Source: JANMAT01 sp031359995 (GTDB lineage Bacteria; Actinomycetota; Acidimicrobiia; Acidimicrobiales; Ilumatobacteraceae). Taken from it: 38,368 nt of DNA. The position numbers were made by a program, and so were the translations under genes. Of this stretch, positions 31,509-38,368 are shown one piece after another. How positions within the stretch are numbered: the first letter of the stretch is position 1; the number at the start of each line of letters is the position of its first letter. Location: the NCBI GenBank assembly GCA_031359995.1, contig JANMAT010000216.1:1-38368 (forward strand), written 5' to 3'. The notes beneath the pieces are model-generated. The model was not told the origin of the DNA, did no database searches, and worked only from the letters and a program-made list of their open reading frames with translations.

Positions 31509-34013
31509 ATGGCCACCCTCGCCGACCTCCTGCCACCGCCGGGGGCCGATCCGTCGGAGGTGCTCGAGGTCTTCACGGCATGGGCGGCCGCCTCGGGGCG
31601 ACCGCTCTACCGGCACCAGGAAGAAGCTGCTCTGGCGCTGGCCATGGACGATCACGTGGTGCTGGCCACGCCTACCGGCTCGGGCAAGAGCCTGGTGGGC
31701 ATGGCCGGCGTGGCCCTGGCCCTCAACCAGGGCCGCAGGGCGGTGTGGACGGCGCCGATCAAGGCGCTGGTGGCCGAGAAGTTCTTCGATCTGGTCGAGC
31801 TGTTGGGCGCCCGGCAGGTCGGCCTGGCCACGGGCGACGCGTCCATCAACGCCGATGCCCCGGTGCTGGTGTGCACCGCTGAGGTGTTCGCCAACCACGC
31901 CCTGTCGGTCGGACCGCAGAGCGACTTCGGCTTCGCCTGCCTGGACGAGTTCCACTACTACGCCGACCGCGACCGCGGGTGGGCGTGGCAGGTGCCGCTG
32001 CTCGAGCTCACCGGGTGCCAGATGCTGCTGGCGTCGGCCACCTTGGGCGACATGACCACGATCAGCGCCGATCTGCAGGCGCGCTCGGGGCGCGCCGTCA
32101 TCGAGGTCACCTCCGTCGATCGGCCTACGCCGCTGTACCACCAGTGGCGGCTCACACCGGTCTCCGAGAGCGTGCTCGACGCCGTACGTGACGGCCTGAG
32201 CCCGGTGTACGTCGTGCACACCACCCAGGCCAACGCCATCGAGCGGGCCCAGGGTCTCGTGAGCCTGCAGGTCACGACGCGGGCCCAGCGCGAAGCCATC
32301 GCCGAGGCGTTGAAGGGCAACCGCATGGGCCGCGGGTTCGGCGAGACGCTCGAACGGCTCATCCGCAACGGCGTCGGTGTGCACCACGCCGGCATGCTGC
32401 CCCGCTACCGCCGGCTGGTCGAGCGCCTCGCCGCCGAGGGTTTGCTGCCCGTCATCTGTGGCACCGACACGCTCGGCGTCGGGGTCAACATCCCCATCCG
32501 CACGGTGCTGATGACGGCTCTCACCAAGTTCGACGGCACGCGCGTGCGGCTGTTCACCGCACGTGAGTTCCACCAGCTCGCCGGACGCGCCGGTCGGCCC
32601 GGCTTCGACCCTGATGGCCATGTGTGGGTGCAGGCGCCCGATCACGTCATCGAGAACCACAAGGCGCTGTCGAAGGCGGGCGACGATGCCAAGGCCAAGC
32701 GCAAGGCCACCAAGGCCAAGGCGCCCGACGGGTTCGTTCACTACGAGGACGCCTCGATGAACCGTCTCATCGCCGCCCGGCCCGAACCGCTGGCGTCGCG
32801 CTTTCGCGTCACCGCCGACCTGGTGGCCAGCGTGCTCAGCCGGCCCGACGGGCCGGACGCGCTCAAGCGGTTGCTGAGCACGAACCACGATCCCGAACCG
32901 CGGCGTCGCCAGCACAAGCGGCGGGCCATCGCGGTGTATCGCAGCCTTGAAGCGGCCGGCGTGGCCGAGCGCCGCCGCGACGCCAACGGCCGATGCCTCG
33001 GCGTGCGCGTCGGCTCGTTGGTGGAAGGGCAGGACGAGCGCAGCGCCCTGCGCTTCTCGGCGCCGCTGATGCCGTTCGCCATCGAGGTGCTCAGCACCCT
33101 CGACATCGACGACCCCGCCTACGTGCTCGACGTGGTCAGCGTGGTGGAGGGGGTGCTCGACGATCCCCGCCAGATCCTCTACGCCCAGCAGAGCGCGGCC
33201 AAGGGCGCCGAGATCGCCCGGTTGAAGGCCGAAGGTGTGCCCTACGAGGAGCGCATCGAGCGCCTCGATGGCATCACGTGGCCGCAACCGCTGCACGAGC
33301 TGCTGGAGGCGTGCTTCACCACCTATCGCCTGGCCCACCCGTGGGTGGCCGACGAACCGTCGCCGAAGTCGATCCTGCGCGAGATGCTCGAGAGCGGCGA
33401 CAGCTTCACCACGTTCGTGCGCCGCTACAAGCTCGAGCGCAGCGAAGGCCTGGTGCTTCGCTACCTCACCGACGCATGGCGCACGCTCGACCGCTCGCTT
33501 CCCGACGACGTGTACATCGCGGCGTTGGAGGACGTGGTCGACTGGCTCGGCGCCCTCATCCGCGCCACCGACGCCACCCTGCTCGACGAGTGGGCCCGGC
33601 TCGCCGGTGGCCCGGTGCACGAGCACCTCGCGCCCGACGCGCCGATCGTCGGCCCGAGCGGCCCGCCGCCGGCGTGGCGCACCTCCGTGCGCACCGCCGC
33701 GTTCGGTTGGGTCGAGCTGCTGGCTCGCCGTTCGTACGCCGCGCTGTCGGCACGATGCGGCTGGAGCGAAGGCCGCCTCGCCGAGGCCATGGCGCCCTAT
33801 TGGGCCGAGTACGACGCCGTCGGCACCGACGCCGACGCCCGCTCCACCCGCTGGTTCAGTCTGCGCGAGGAAGCCGACCGCTGGACCGTCACCCAGCAGC
33901 TGCCCGATCCGTCGGGCGACGGCGAGTGGCGCCTGGTGGCCATCGTCGACCTCGCCCTGGCGGCCGCCGAGGGTGCGCCGACCCTGCAGATGGAGAGCGT
34001 CGGCCGGCTCTGA
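31509..34013 (+). CDS. DEAD/DEAH-box helicase, Ski2-like with DUF3516-type C-terminus
   Basis: An 834-aa superfamily 2 helicase. Motif I ATPTGSGKS spans residues 53-61, motif Ia TAPIKALVAEKF is at 81-92, motif II is DEFH at 146-149 and motif III SAT at 176-178. GVHHAGMLPRYRRLVERLAAEGLLPVICGTDTLGVGVNIP carries the second RecA domain, and motif VI QLAGRAGRPGFD is at about 354-365. A Lys/Ala-rich linker (about 398-412) precedes a long helical C-terminal part typical of actinobacterial DUF3516 helicases, thought to act on RNA. Motif II is DEFH rather than the more usual DEVH/DEIH. ATG 31509 follows GGGGA. It stands between the YCII-like gene and the PAP2 genes. Confidence 0.9.
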   Translation: MATLADLLPPPGADPSEVLEVFTAWAAASGRPLYRHQEEAALALAMDDHVVLATPTGSGKSLVGMAGVALALNQGRRAVWTAPIKALVAEKFFDLVELLGARQVGLATGDASINADAPVLVCTAEVFANHALSVGPQSDFGFACLDEFHYYADRDRGWAWQVPLLELTGCQMLLASATLGDMTTISADLQARSGRAVIEVTSVDRPTPLYHQWRLTPVSESVLDAVRDGLSPVYVVHTTQANAIERAQGLVSLQVTTRAQREAIAEALKGNRMGRGFGETLERLIRNGVGVHHAGMLPRYRRLVERLAAEGLLPVICGTDTLGVGVNIPIRTVLMTALTKFDGTRVRLFTAREFHQLAGRAGRPGFDPDGHVWVQAPDHVIENHKALSKAGDDAKAKRKATKAKAPDGFVHYEDASMNRLIAARPEPLASRFRVTADLVASVLSRPDGPDALKRLLSTNHDPEPRRRQHKRRAIAVYRSLEAAGVAERRRDANGRCLGVRVGSLVEGQDERSALRFSAPLMPFAIEVLSTLDIDDPAYVLDVVSVVEGVLDDPRQILYAQQSAAKGAEIARLKAEGVPYEERIERLDGITWPQPLHELLEACFTTYRLAHPWVADEPSPKSILREMLESGDSFTTFVRRYKLERSEGLVLRYLTDAWRTLDRSLPDDVYIAALEDVVDWLGALIRATDATLLDEWARLAGGPVHEHLAPDAPIVGPSGPPPAWRTSVRTAAFGWVELLARRSYAALSARCGWSEGRLAEAMAPYWAEYDAVGTDADARSTRWFSLREEADRWTVTQQLPDPSGDGEWRLVAIVDLALAAAEGAPTLQMESVGRL

Positions 34014-34072
34014 CCCGCGGCGGGTATGCCGAGCCGGGTCAGCGGGAACCGCTGCCCCGGAGGTGGGACGAG

Positions 34073-34837
34073 ATGACGTCGACGGATGCGGCCCGCGGGC
34101 CCACAGCTCATGCCCACGTGGGCGGGGAACGGCTGCGCGACACGTGGCCGTTGCACTGGGCGCACGCCGGCCATCTGGTGGCGGCCTACGTCGTGATCAC
34201 CGCGGCGTTCGTCGGCATCGGTGAGCTGCTGACCCATCCCCTGAAGGGGTCCGGGCTCGTGCGCACCGACTTGCGCATCGAACAGTGGTTCGCCGACCAT
34301 CGCACGAGCGGTCTGAACCGGGCCAGCTTCTGGGGGTCGCAGCTCTCGGAGACGGGGACGAAGATCGTGGTGACCGCGCTGGTGGGCATCGTCGTGCTCG
34401 TGCTCTTCAGGCGCTGGTACGAGGCGCTGCTCATCGCGGTGCCCCTCGTCCTGGAGGCGGCGGCCTTCCTCACGATCACCCTGATCGTCGGGCGCCCCCG
34501 CCCGGCCGTGCCCCGCCTGGACGGCTCACCCGTCGGGTCGAGCTTCCCGTCGGGCCACACCGCGGCGGCGGCATGCTACGCCGGCATCGTGGTGGTGCTG
34601 GTGCTGCACCACCATCGTCGATGGGTGTGGACCGTCGGCCTCGCGGTTGTCGCCGCCGTCACCGCCGCGGTCGGGTGGGCCCGCTTGTATCGCGGCATGC
34701 ACCACCTCACCGATGTGGTGGCGGGAGCATTGCTGGGCACGATCGCCGTCGTCGTCGCCACCGCCATCCTGCGACGGGCCGAACGCGAGCACGAGCGCAG
34801 TGCTGGTGACGGCGCGCCGGTGCCGCAGGCGGGGTAG
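34073..34837 (+). CDS. PAP2-family membrane phosphatase lacking the first-motif Lys
   Basis: A 254-aa protein with about six hydrophobic segments and the PAP2 (type 2 phosphatidic acid phosphatase) signature: GRPRP at 140-144, SSFPSGHTAAA with the general acid His162, and RLYRGMHHLTD with Arg204, nucleophile His210 and Asp214. The first motif normally reads KxxxxxxRP, but the Lys position holds Thr (134 or 136, depending on which RP is counted), which may weaken phosphate binding. It should dephosphorylate a lipid phosphate or pyrophosphate at the outer membrane face. ATG 34073 follows GGAGG. The open frame before it is a shadow of the helicase gene. The next PAP2 gene begins 9 nt after its stop. 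Confidence 0.86.
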   Translation: MTSTDAARGPTAHAHVGGERLRDTWPLHWAHAGHLVAAYVVITAAFVGIGELLTHPLKGSGLVRTDLRIEQWFADHRTSGLNRASFWGSQLSETGTKIVVTALVGIVVLVLFRRWYEALLIAVPLVLEAAAFLTITLIVGRPRPAVPRLDGSPVGSSFPSGHTAAAACYAGIVVVLVLHHHRRWVWTVGLAVVAAVTAAVGWARLYRGMHHLTDVVAGALLGTIAVVVATAILRRAEREHERSAGDGAPVPQAG

Positions 34838-34846
34838 ACCAGCACC

Positions 34847-35731
34847 GTGGTCGTCGTCGGAATCCTCGTCGCGGTGGTGGTCGTCGTCGGGACGGCCGTC
34901 TGGTGGGTCACCCGGTCGGCGGTGCGCGCCGACCCGGCCGACGTGCGCGTCGCCGACCAGACCGTACGCGCCGCCGTCGTCGAACATCCCGGCGTGGCTC
35001 AGCTGCTCCGGCGGCGCATCGACCCCGCGACGGCGTCAGGCCTGGCCCTCACCTTGGCCGCCGCCGTGGCGGTGCTCGGCGCGCTCGGCGTCGGCACCAT
35101 GTTCGAGATGGTCCAGCGCAACGCCGGGCTGGCCCGCCTCGACTCGTCGGCCGCCCGCTTCGGGGCCACGCGATTGAGCCCGGCGACGGAGCAGCTGTTC
35201 AAGGTCGTCACCCAGTTCGGCGGCACGTGGGCCATCGTGGCGCTCGCCGTCGTGGTCCTCGTGTTCGAGCACCGTCGCGTACCCAGCCGCAAGGTGGTGT
35301 GGTTCTTCCTCGTCGCCATCGGTGGCACGGTCGCCATCACGAACCTGGTGAAGGTGCTCGTCGATCGGGCGCGTCCCGACATCGCCCGGTTCGTGGGGGC
35401 CAGTGGCCCGTCGTTCCCGTCGGGCCACTCCTCGAGCGCGGCGGTGGCCTATGCCGCCTTCGCGTTGGTGCTCGGCCGCGGGCAGCGCCGGCGCGTGAAA
35501 GCGATCCTGGCGGGCGTCGCGGCGGTGATCGCCGCCGCCGTGGCGACATCGCGCGTCCTGCTCGGGGTCCACTGGCTGACCGACGTGATCGCCGGTGTGG
35601 CTCTCGGATGGGGTTGGTTCGCGGTGAGCTCCATCATGTTCGGCGGGCGCCTGCTCGAGTTCGGCCGTCCCGTCGAGCAGCTGCAGGCCCAGGCCGACGA
35701 CGTGGGCCGGCGCGAGAAGACCTCGACATGA
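34847..35731 (+). CDS. PAP2-family membrane phosphatase
   Basis: A 294-aa membrane protein with an N-terminal membrane segment (VVVGILVAVVVVVGTAVWW), a soluble stretch, further segments and a complete PAP2 signature: KVLVDRARP, PSFPSGHSSSAA and SRVLLGVHWLTD. All catalytic residues are present, unlike in the preceding paralogue. It probably removes phosphate from phosphatidate or an isoprenoid pyrophosphate. GTG 34847 is preceded by TAGACC six nt upstream, a weak match to the leaderless pattern, or is translated by coupling from the previous gene (9-nt gap). Its stop overlaps the start of the next gene as ATGA, so three genes form one operon. Confidence 0.87.
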   Translation: MVVVGILVAVVVVVGTAVWWVTRSAVRADPADVRVADQTVRAAVVEHPGVAQLLRRRIDPATASGLALTLAAAVAVLGALGVGTMFEMVQRNAGLARLDSSAARFGATRLSPATEQLFKVVTQFGGTWAIVALAVVVLVFEHRRVPSRKVVWFFLVAIGGTVAITNLVKVLVDRARPDIARFVGASGPSFPSGHSSSAAVAYAAFALVLGRGQRRRVKAILAGVAAVIAAAVATSRVLLGVHWLTDVIAGVALGWGWFAVSSIMFGGRLLEFGRPVEQLQAQADDVGRREKTST

Positions 35732-36726
35732 CCCTGGCGTGGGTGGCGGCTTGGGGCCTCGTCGTGGCCCTCGGTCTCGTCGTCGGGTCGGTCGTGTCGG
35801 GCCGGACCGGTCACGCGGCGGTGGCCGTGCTGCAGGACGGTCTGCCCTACGTGCTCGGCCTGGCCTGGGTCGTGGCCGTGCTCGCCGTGCTGACGGGCCA
35901 CTGGGCGCTGGCGGTGGCCGGCGCCGCCCTGGTCGCCTACCACGTGAGCGTCCTCGTGCCCCGCGTGCTCCCCGACCGGACGCCGCGGTGGGTCGCCTCG
36001 GCCGGCCGTGTTCGCTTGCTCGTGGTCAACGTCTTCATAGACAACCAGACTCCGGGCGAGCTCGCCCAGGTGCTGCTCGACAGCGCCGCCGACGTGATCG
36101 TCATCGCCGAGTGGAACCCCACGTTCGCGGCCGCCTTCGACGCCGCCGGCGGTGCCGCCGCCTTTCCCCACCGTCTGTTCGACCCGGCCGACGACTCCGA
36201 CTATGCGGTGGCGGTGCTGACAGCCGCTCCGCTGCGGACGCCGTCGCGCATGGTGCGACGGGGCGAGCTCACCGCGGCCCAGGCGGTCGTGGCGGTGGGA
36301 TCGGGCGATCTCACCCTCGTGGCGCTCAACCCCATGGCGGTCGTCGATCCGGATGGCTATCCGAAGTGGGACGAGCAGCTCGACACCCTTCACGACCACC
36401 TGCACACGTTGCGCGGGCCCATGGCCGTGGCCGGGGATCTGAACACCACCACCTTCCGGCCCCGGATGCGGCGGTTGCTGTCACTGGGTCTGCGCGACGC
36501 CCACGAGTCGCTCGGCCAGGGTCTGTCCCCGTCGTTCAAGCTGGCGGCCGACGGCGTGCTGGCCGCGCCCGGCGCGGTGGTGCGCCTGGACCACGTGCTG
36601 ACCAACCGCCACGTCCGGGCCGTGTCGGTCGACGACCGACCGAGCGCCGGTAGCGACCACGTCCCCTTCGTCGTGGAACTGGCCGTCAGGCCGGCCGCCG
36701 GGCGACGACCGGGTCGTGGAGCGTGA
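35728..36726 (+). CDS. Membrane-anchored endonuclease/exonuclease/phosphatase-family protein
   Basis: A 332-aa protein. Three membrane segments (about 5-23, 38-56, 58-78) precede an EEP domain with LLVVNVFIDN (Asn101), VIVIAEWNP (catalytic Glu128), AVAGDLNTTTF (Asp237, Asn239) and SDHVPFVVEL near the end. The family can cleave nucleic acids, phosphoinositides or sphingomyelin; membrane-anchored bacterial members beside lipid genes may act on lipid headgroups. One catalytic position looks changed: where relatives have VxxHP, this protein has LVALNPM, Asn201 for His. ATG 35728 overlaps the previous stop (ATGA), so translation is coupled. It converges on the lipid kinase gene, 9 nt away. Confidence 0.83.
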   Translation: MTLAWVAAWGLVVALGLVVGSVVSGRTGHAAVAVLQDGLPYVLGLAWVVAVLAVLTGHWALAVAGAALVAYHVSVLVPRVLPDRTPRWVASAGRVRLLVVNVFIDNQTPGELAQVLLDSAADVIVIAEWNPTFAAAFDAAGGAAAFPHRLFDPADDSDYAVAVLTAAPLRTPSRMVRRGELTAAQAVVAVGSGDLTLVALNPMAVVDPDGYPKWDEQLDTLHDHLHTLRGPMAVAGDLNTTTFRPRMRRLLSLGLRDAHESLGQGLSPSFKLAADGVLAAPGAVVRLDHVLTNRHVRAVSVDDRPSAGSDHVPFVVELAVRPAAGRRPGRGA

Positions 36727-36735
36727 GGCGGCCCA

Positions 36736-37623
36736 TCAGGCGGGCGACGGTTCGGGGACGCAGACCCACAGCGCGTGGGGTTCCAAACTCACCTTCAACC
36801 GCTCAGCCTTCGTGCGGGCGCCGCCGTCGATCTCGTAGCGCATCGGCTTGTCGATGTCGACGGTCACCTTGTGGCCGCGGGTCACGCTCACCATCGGCGA
36901 ACGGTCGGGGTTGTGGGCCACGACACGGGCGAGCACGCGCACCCACTCGGTAGCCGACTCGGCGGTGACCACACCGATCTCGAGCAGCCCGTCGTCGGGC
37001 TTGGCATCGGGGAACACCTTCAGGCCGCCGGTCACCGTGCCGACGTTGCCGAACAGCACGCAGCTGGCCTTGCCGTCGAACCACAGTTCGCCGTCGACCT
37101 TGATCTTCATCGGGCGGCGCGCCTCCTTCACGGCGTCGAGCGCGCTGCGGATGTAGGCGACGCGACCGAGGCGGGCCTTCGTCTGCTTGTCGACACCGGC
37201 CATGATGCGGGTGTCGAAACCAGCGCCGGCCATCACCGCGAAGTGCTCACCATTGATGACGCCGAGGTCGATCGGGCGCCGGTAGCCGTGCAGCCCGATC
37301 TCGACCGCCTTGGCCAGGTCGATGGGGATGCCGAGGTTGGTGGCCAGCAGGTTGGCCGTGCCCGCCGGCAGGATCGCCAGGGTGGCCCCTGTGCCGGCGA
37401 GCTCGTCGGCACATCGCTGCACGGTGCCGTCACCGCCCCAGGCGAACACCAGGTCGGCCCCGGCCTTGAGGGCCCGGCGCACGCACTTGGGTGTCTTCGC
37501 GCTCTTGTCGACCTCGTACCAGAGCGGGTCGGTGACACCGCCGGCCTGCAGCACCTCGCGGAGCTCGGCCAGGCCGCCTCCGAGGGTCTTCTCGCGGTGG
37601 GCGACGACCGCGACCGACGTCAT
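36736..37623 (-). CDS. Diacylglycerol kinase-family lipid kinase
   Basis: A 295-aa YegS/DgkB-like lipid kinase, expected to phosphorylate diacylglycerol or a related lipid with ATP. The nucleotide-binding GGDGTVQRCADEL is at 63-75, and PAGTANLLATNLGIP at 86-100. The beta-rich C-terminal domain contains GAGFDTRIMAGVD, FGNVGTVTGGLKVFPDAKPDDGLLEI and PMRYEIDGG. ATG 37623 follows CCGGAGC by 8-9 nt; the open frame upstream to 37698 lacks family sequence. The kinase start lies inside the end of the cyclase reading frame. Beside two PAP2 phosphatases, which do the opposite reaction, it suggests local phosphatidate turnover. Confidence 0.87.
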   Translation of the reverse strand: MTSVAVVAHREKTLGGGLAELREVLQAGGVTDPLWYEVDKSAKTPKCVRRALKAGADLVFAWGGDGTVQRCADELAGTGATLAILPAGTANLLATNLGIPIDLAKAVEIGLHGYRRPIDLGVINGEHFAVMAGAGFDTRIMAGVDKQTKARLGRVAYIRSALDAVKEARRPMKIKVDGELWFDGKASCVLFGNVGTVTGGLKVFPDAKPDDGLLEIGVVTAESATEWVRVLARVVAHNPDRSPMVSVTRGHKVTVDIDKPMRYEIDGGARTKAERLKVSLEPHALWVCVPEPSPA

Positions 37624-38341
37624 GACGGTGCTCCGGAGCGGGTAGGGACTGGCGGTGAGGTGCGCATGGGGAGAGGTTTCCCCGGCGACCGGTCGCACAA
37701 ACGTGGTGGGCCGTGCCGGCCGACGATGAACGTGCGTGCGGTGCCGGCTCGGCGCCGGCGAGGATCACCACGTCCACAGGACGGGCGACGCCCTTGAGGG
37801 CGATGCCCGTCTGGCGGCCGACACCGTCGATGCCCGCGAGCACCCGCAGCTCCTCGGAGCACACGATCTGACCCGCCGCGGCCGCAGTGCAGTAGCGGCG
37901 GGCCACGTTGACCGCGTCGCCGGCGAAGACCTGCTGCTCGAGCGGACCGAAGTGAACCGTTGCCGCGTGCACCGCGCCGACGTGCAGGCCGAGGCCCAAC
38001 GCGAGGGCGGGAAGTCCACGGCTGGCGAGCGTGGCGTTCAGCCCATTGCCGGCCGATCGCATGGCGCCCGCGGCCGCGACGGCACGTTCGGCGTCGACCT
38101 CCGCCAGGTCGAAGACGGCAAAGATCTCGTCGCCCGTGAACTGGGCGACCCACCCGCCGTGCGCGTCGACGATGGGCGCCATCGTCGCGTAGTACGTGCA
38201 CAGCAACTCGTGCACGAGTGCAGGGGTGAGGCGGGCCGCCAGCGGCGTGAATCCGCGCAGGTCGCAGAAGAGCAGCGCGGCGTGCAGCTCGGTACCGGGG
38301 GTCGACGCCAGTGGTGGTGTCGTCGACACGGTCATCGTCAT
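37430..38341 (-). CDS. Class III nucleotide cyclase domain protein with atypical active site and overlapping tail
   Basis: The first ~195 residues are an adenylate/guanylate cyclase catalytic domain: ALLFCDLRGFTPLAARL with metal ligand Asp27, GGWVAQFTGDEIFAVF with metal ligand Asp71, and AGDAVNVARRYC with transition-state residues Asn145 and Arg149. The Lys that normally reads adenine is Gln67, and the partner Asp/Thr position is Val138, so the base used is uncertain. There is no receptor or membrane domain. After about residue 200 the frame continues as Arg/Pro/Gly-rich sequence and overlaps the lipid kinase gene by 194 nt, which looks like non-family tail. ATG 38341 follows GAGGGGG; a GTG further up also exists. 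Confidence 0.78.
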   Translation of the reverse strand: MTMTVSTTPPLASTPGTELHAALLFCDLRGFTPLAARLTPALVHELLCTYYATMAPIVDAHGGWVAQFTGDEIFAVFDLAEVDAERAVAAAGAMRSAGNGLNATLASRGLPALALGLGLHVGAVHAATVHFGPLEQQVFAGDAVNVARRYCTAAAAGQIVCSEELRVLAGIDGVGRQTGIALKGVARPVDVVILAGAEPAPHARSSSAGTAHHVCATGRRGNLSPCAPHRQSLPAPEHRHDVGRGRRPPREDPRRRPGRAPRGAAGRRCHRPALVRGRQEREDTQVRAPGPQGRGRPGVRLGR

Positions 38342-38368
38342 CGCCACCCCCTCTTCCACGCCCGGGGC

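Noticed and set aside
31101..33626. Minus-strand open frame of 841 codons
   Set aside because: It is antisense to the helicase and YCII-like genes, and its sequence is a GC-driven shadow without motifs.
36736..38341. Possible cyclase-lipid kinase fusion interrupted by a frameshift
   Set aside because: The kinase has its own ATG with a ribosome-binding site and a normal N-terminus, and nothing in the sequence points to a specific indel; kept only as an overlap finding.

Overview
The window is GC-rich, gene-dense chromosomal DNA of an actinomycete-type bacterium. Several features point to Actinobacteria, possibly the Ilumatobacter/Acidimicrobiia side, although no rRNA or marker gene is present to settle it: an F420-dependent luciferase-like oxidoreductase, a DUF3516-type Ski2-like helicase, a single-chain acyl-CoA carboxylase, an NDMA-type alcohol dehydrogenase, two Baeyer-Villiger monooxygenases and many apparently leaderless genes (TANNNT box 5-7 nt before the start codon). 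I see no tRNA, rRNA, CRISPR array, insertion sequence or prophage. No stretch longer than 300 bases lacks a gene.

Region 1 (1-6.6 kb, all minus strand) reads as carboxylase, alpha/beta hydrolase, Baeyer-Villiger monooxygenase, Zn alcohol dehydrogenase (cut by the window edge). The order suits subterminal oxidation of an alcohol to a ketone, then an ester, then acid plus alcohol. Region 2 (6.7-10.2 kb) holds small unrelated genes: a hypothetical protein, a VapBC toxin-antitoxin pair, an ankyrin protein, an SDR epimerase-like protein and a basic 107-aa protein. Region 3 (10.2-16.2 kb) is a second catabolic block: a plus-strand operon (beta-lactamase-fold esterase, SDR, PRISE/VEP1-like reductase, amidohydrolase) converging on an acyl-CoA-dehydrogenase-like flavoenzyme whose gene is divergent from a MarR regulator.

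Region 4 (16.2-21.5 kb) has an EVE-domain protein, a membrane-anchored hypothetical protein, and two related secreted proteins, one with a Lys/Thr-rich 12-residue repeat tail. It also has a Cys-rich putative zinc protein in a probable operon with an 18-codon mini-ORF and a 98-aa beta-rich protein, and a Crp-like regulator. A CACAGGGGTCG motif occurs three times here, twice as a perfect 13-bp inverted repeat. Region 5 (21.5-28.2 kb) has a family III CoA-transferase with a cupin dioxygenase-like partner, a phytase-like protein that looks 5'-truncated, three small unknown genes, a YcaD-like MFS exporter co-transcribed with a second Crp-like regulator, and an ECF sigma factor.

Region 6 (28.2-38.4 kb) has an F420 oxidoreductase with a second Baeyer-Villiger monooxygenase, a YCII-like protein and the helicase. 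Two PAP2 phosphatases and a membrane-anchored endonuclease/exonuclease/phosphatase-fold protein follow, then a diacylglycerol kinase overlapped by an unusual class III nucleotide cyclase. The cyclase and the two Crp-like proteins make cyclic-nucleotide signalling a possible local theme. The tandem PAP2 genes beside a lipid kinase suggest phospholipid turnover. All function calls rest on motif recognition by eye; no search was run.
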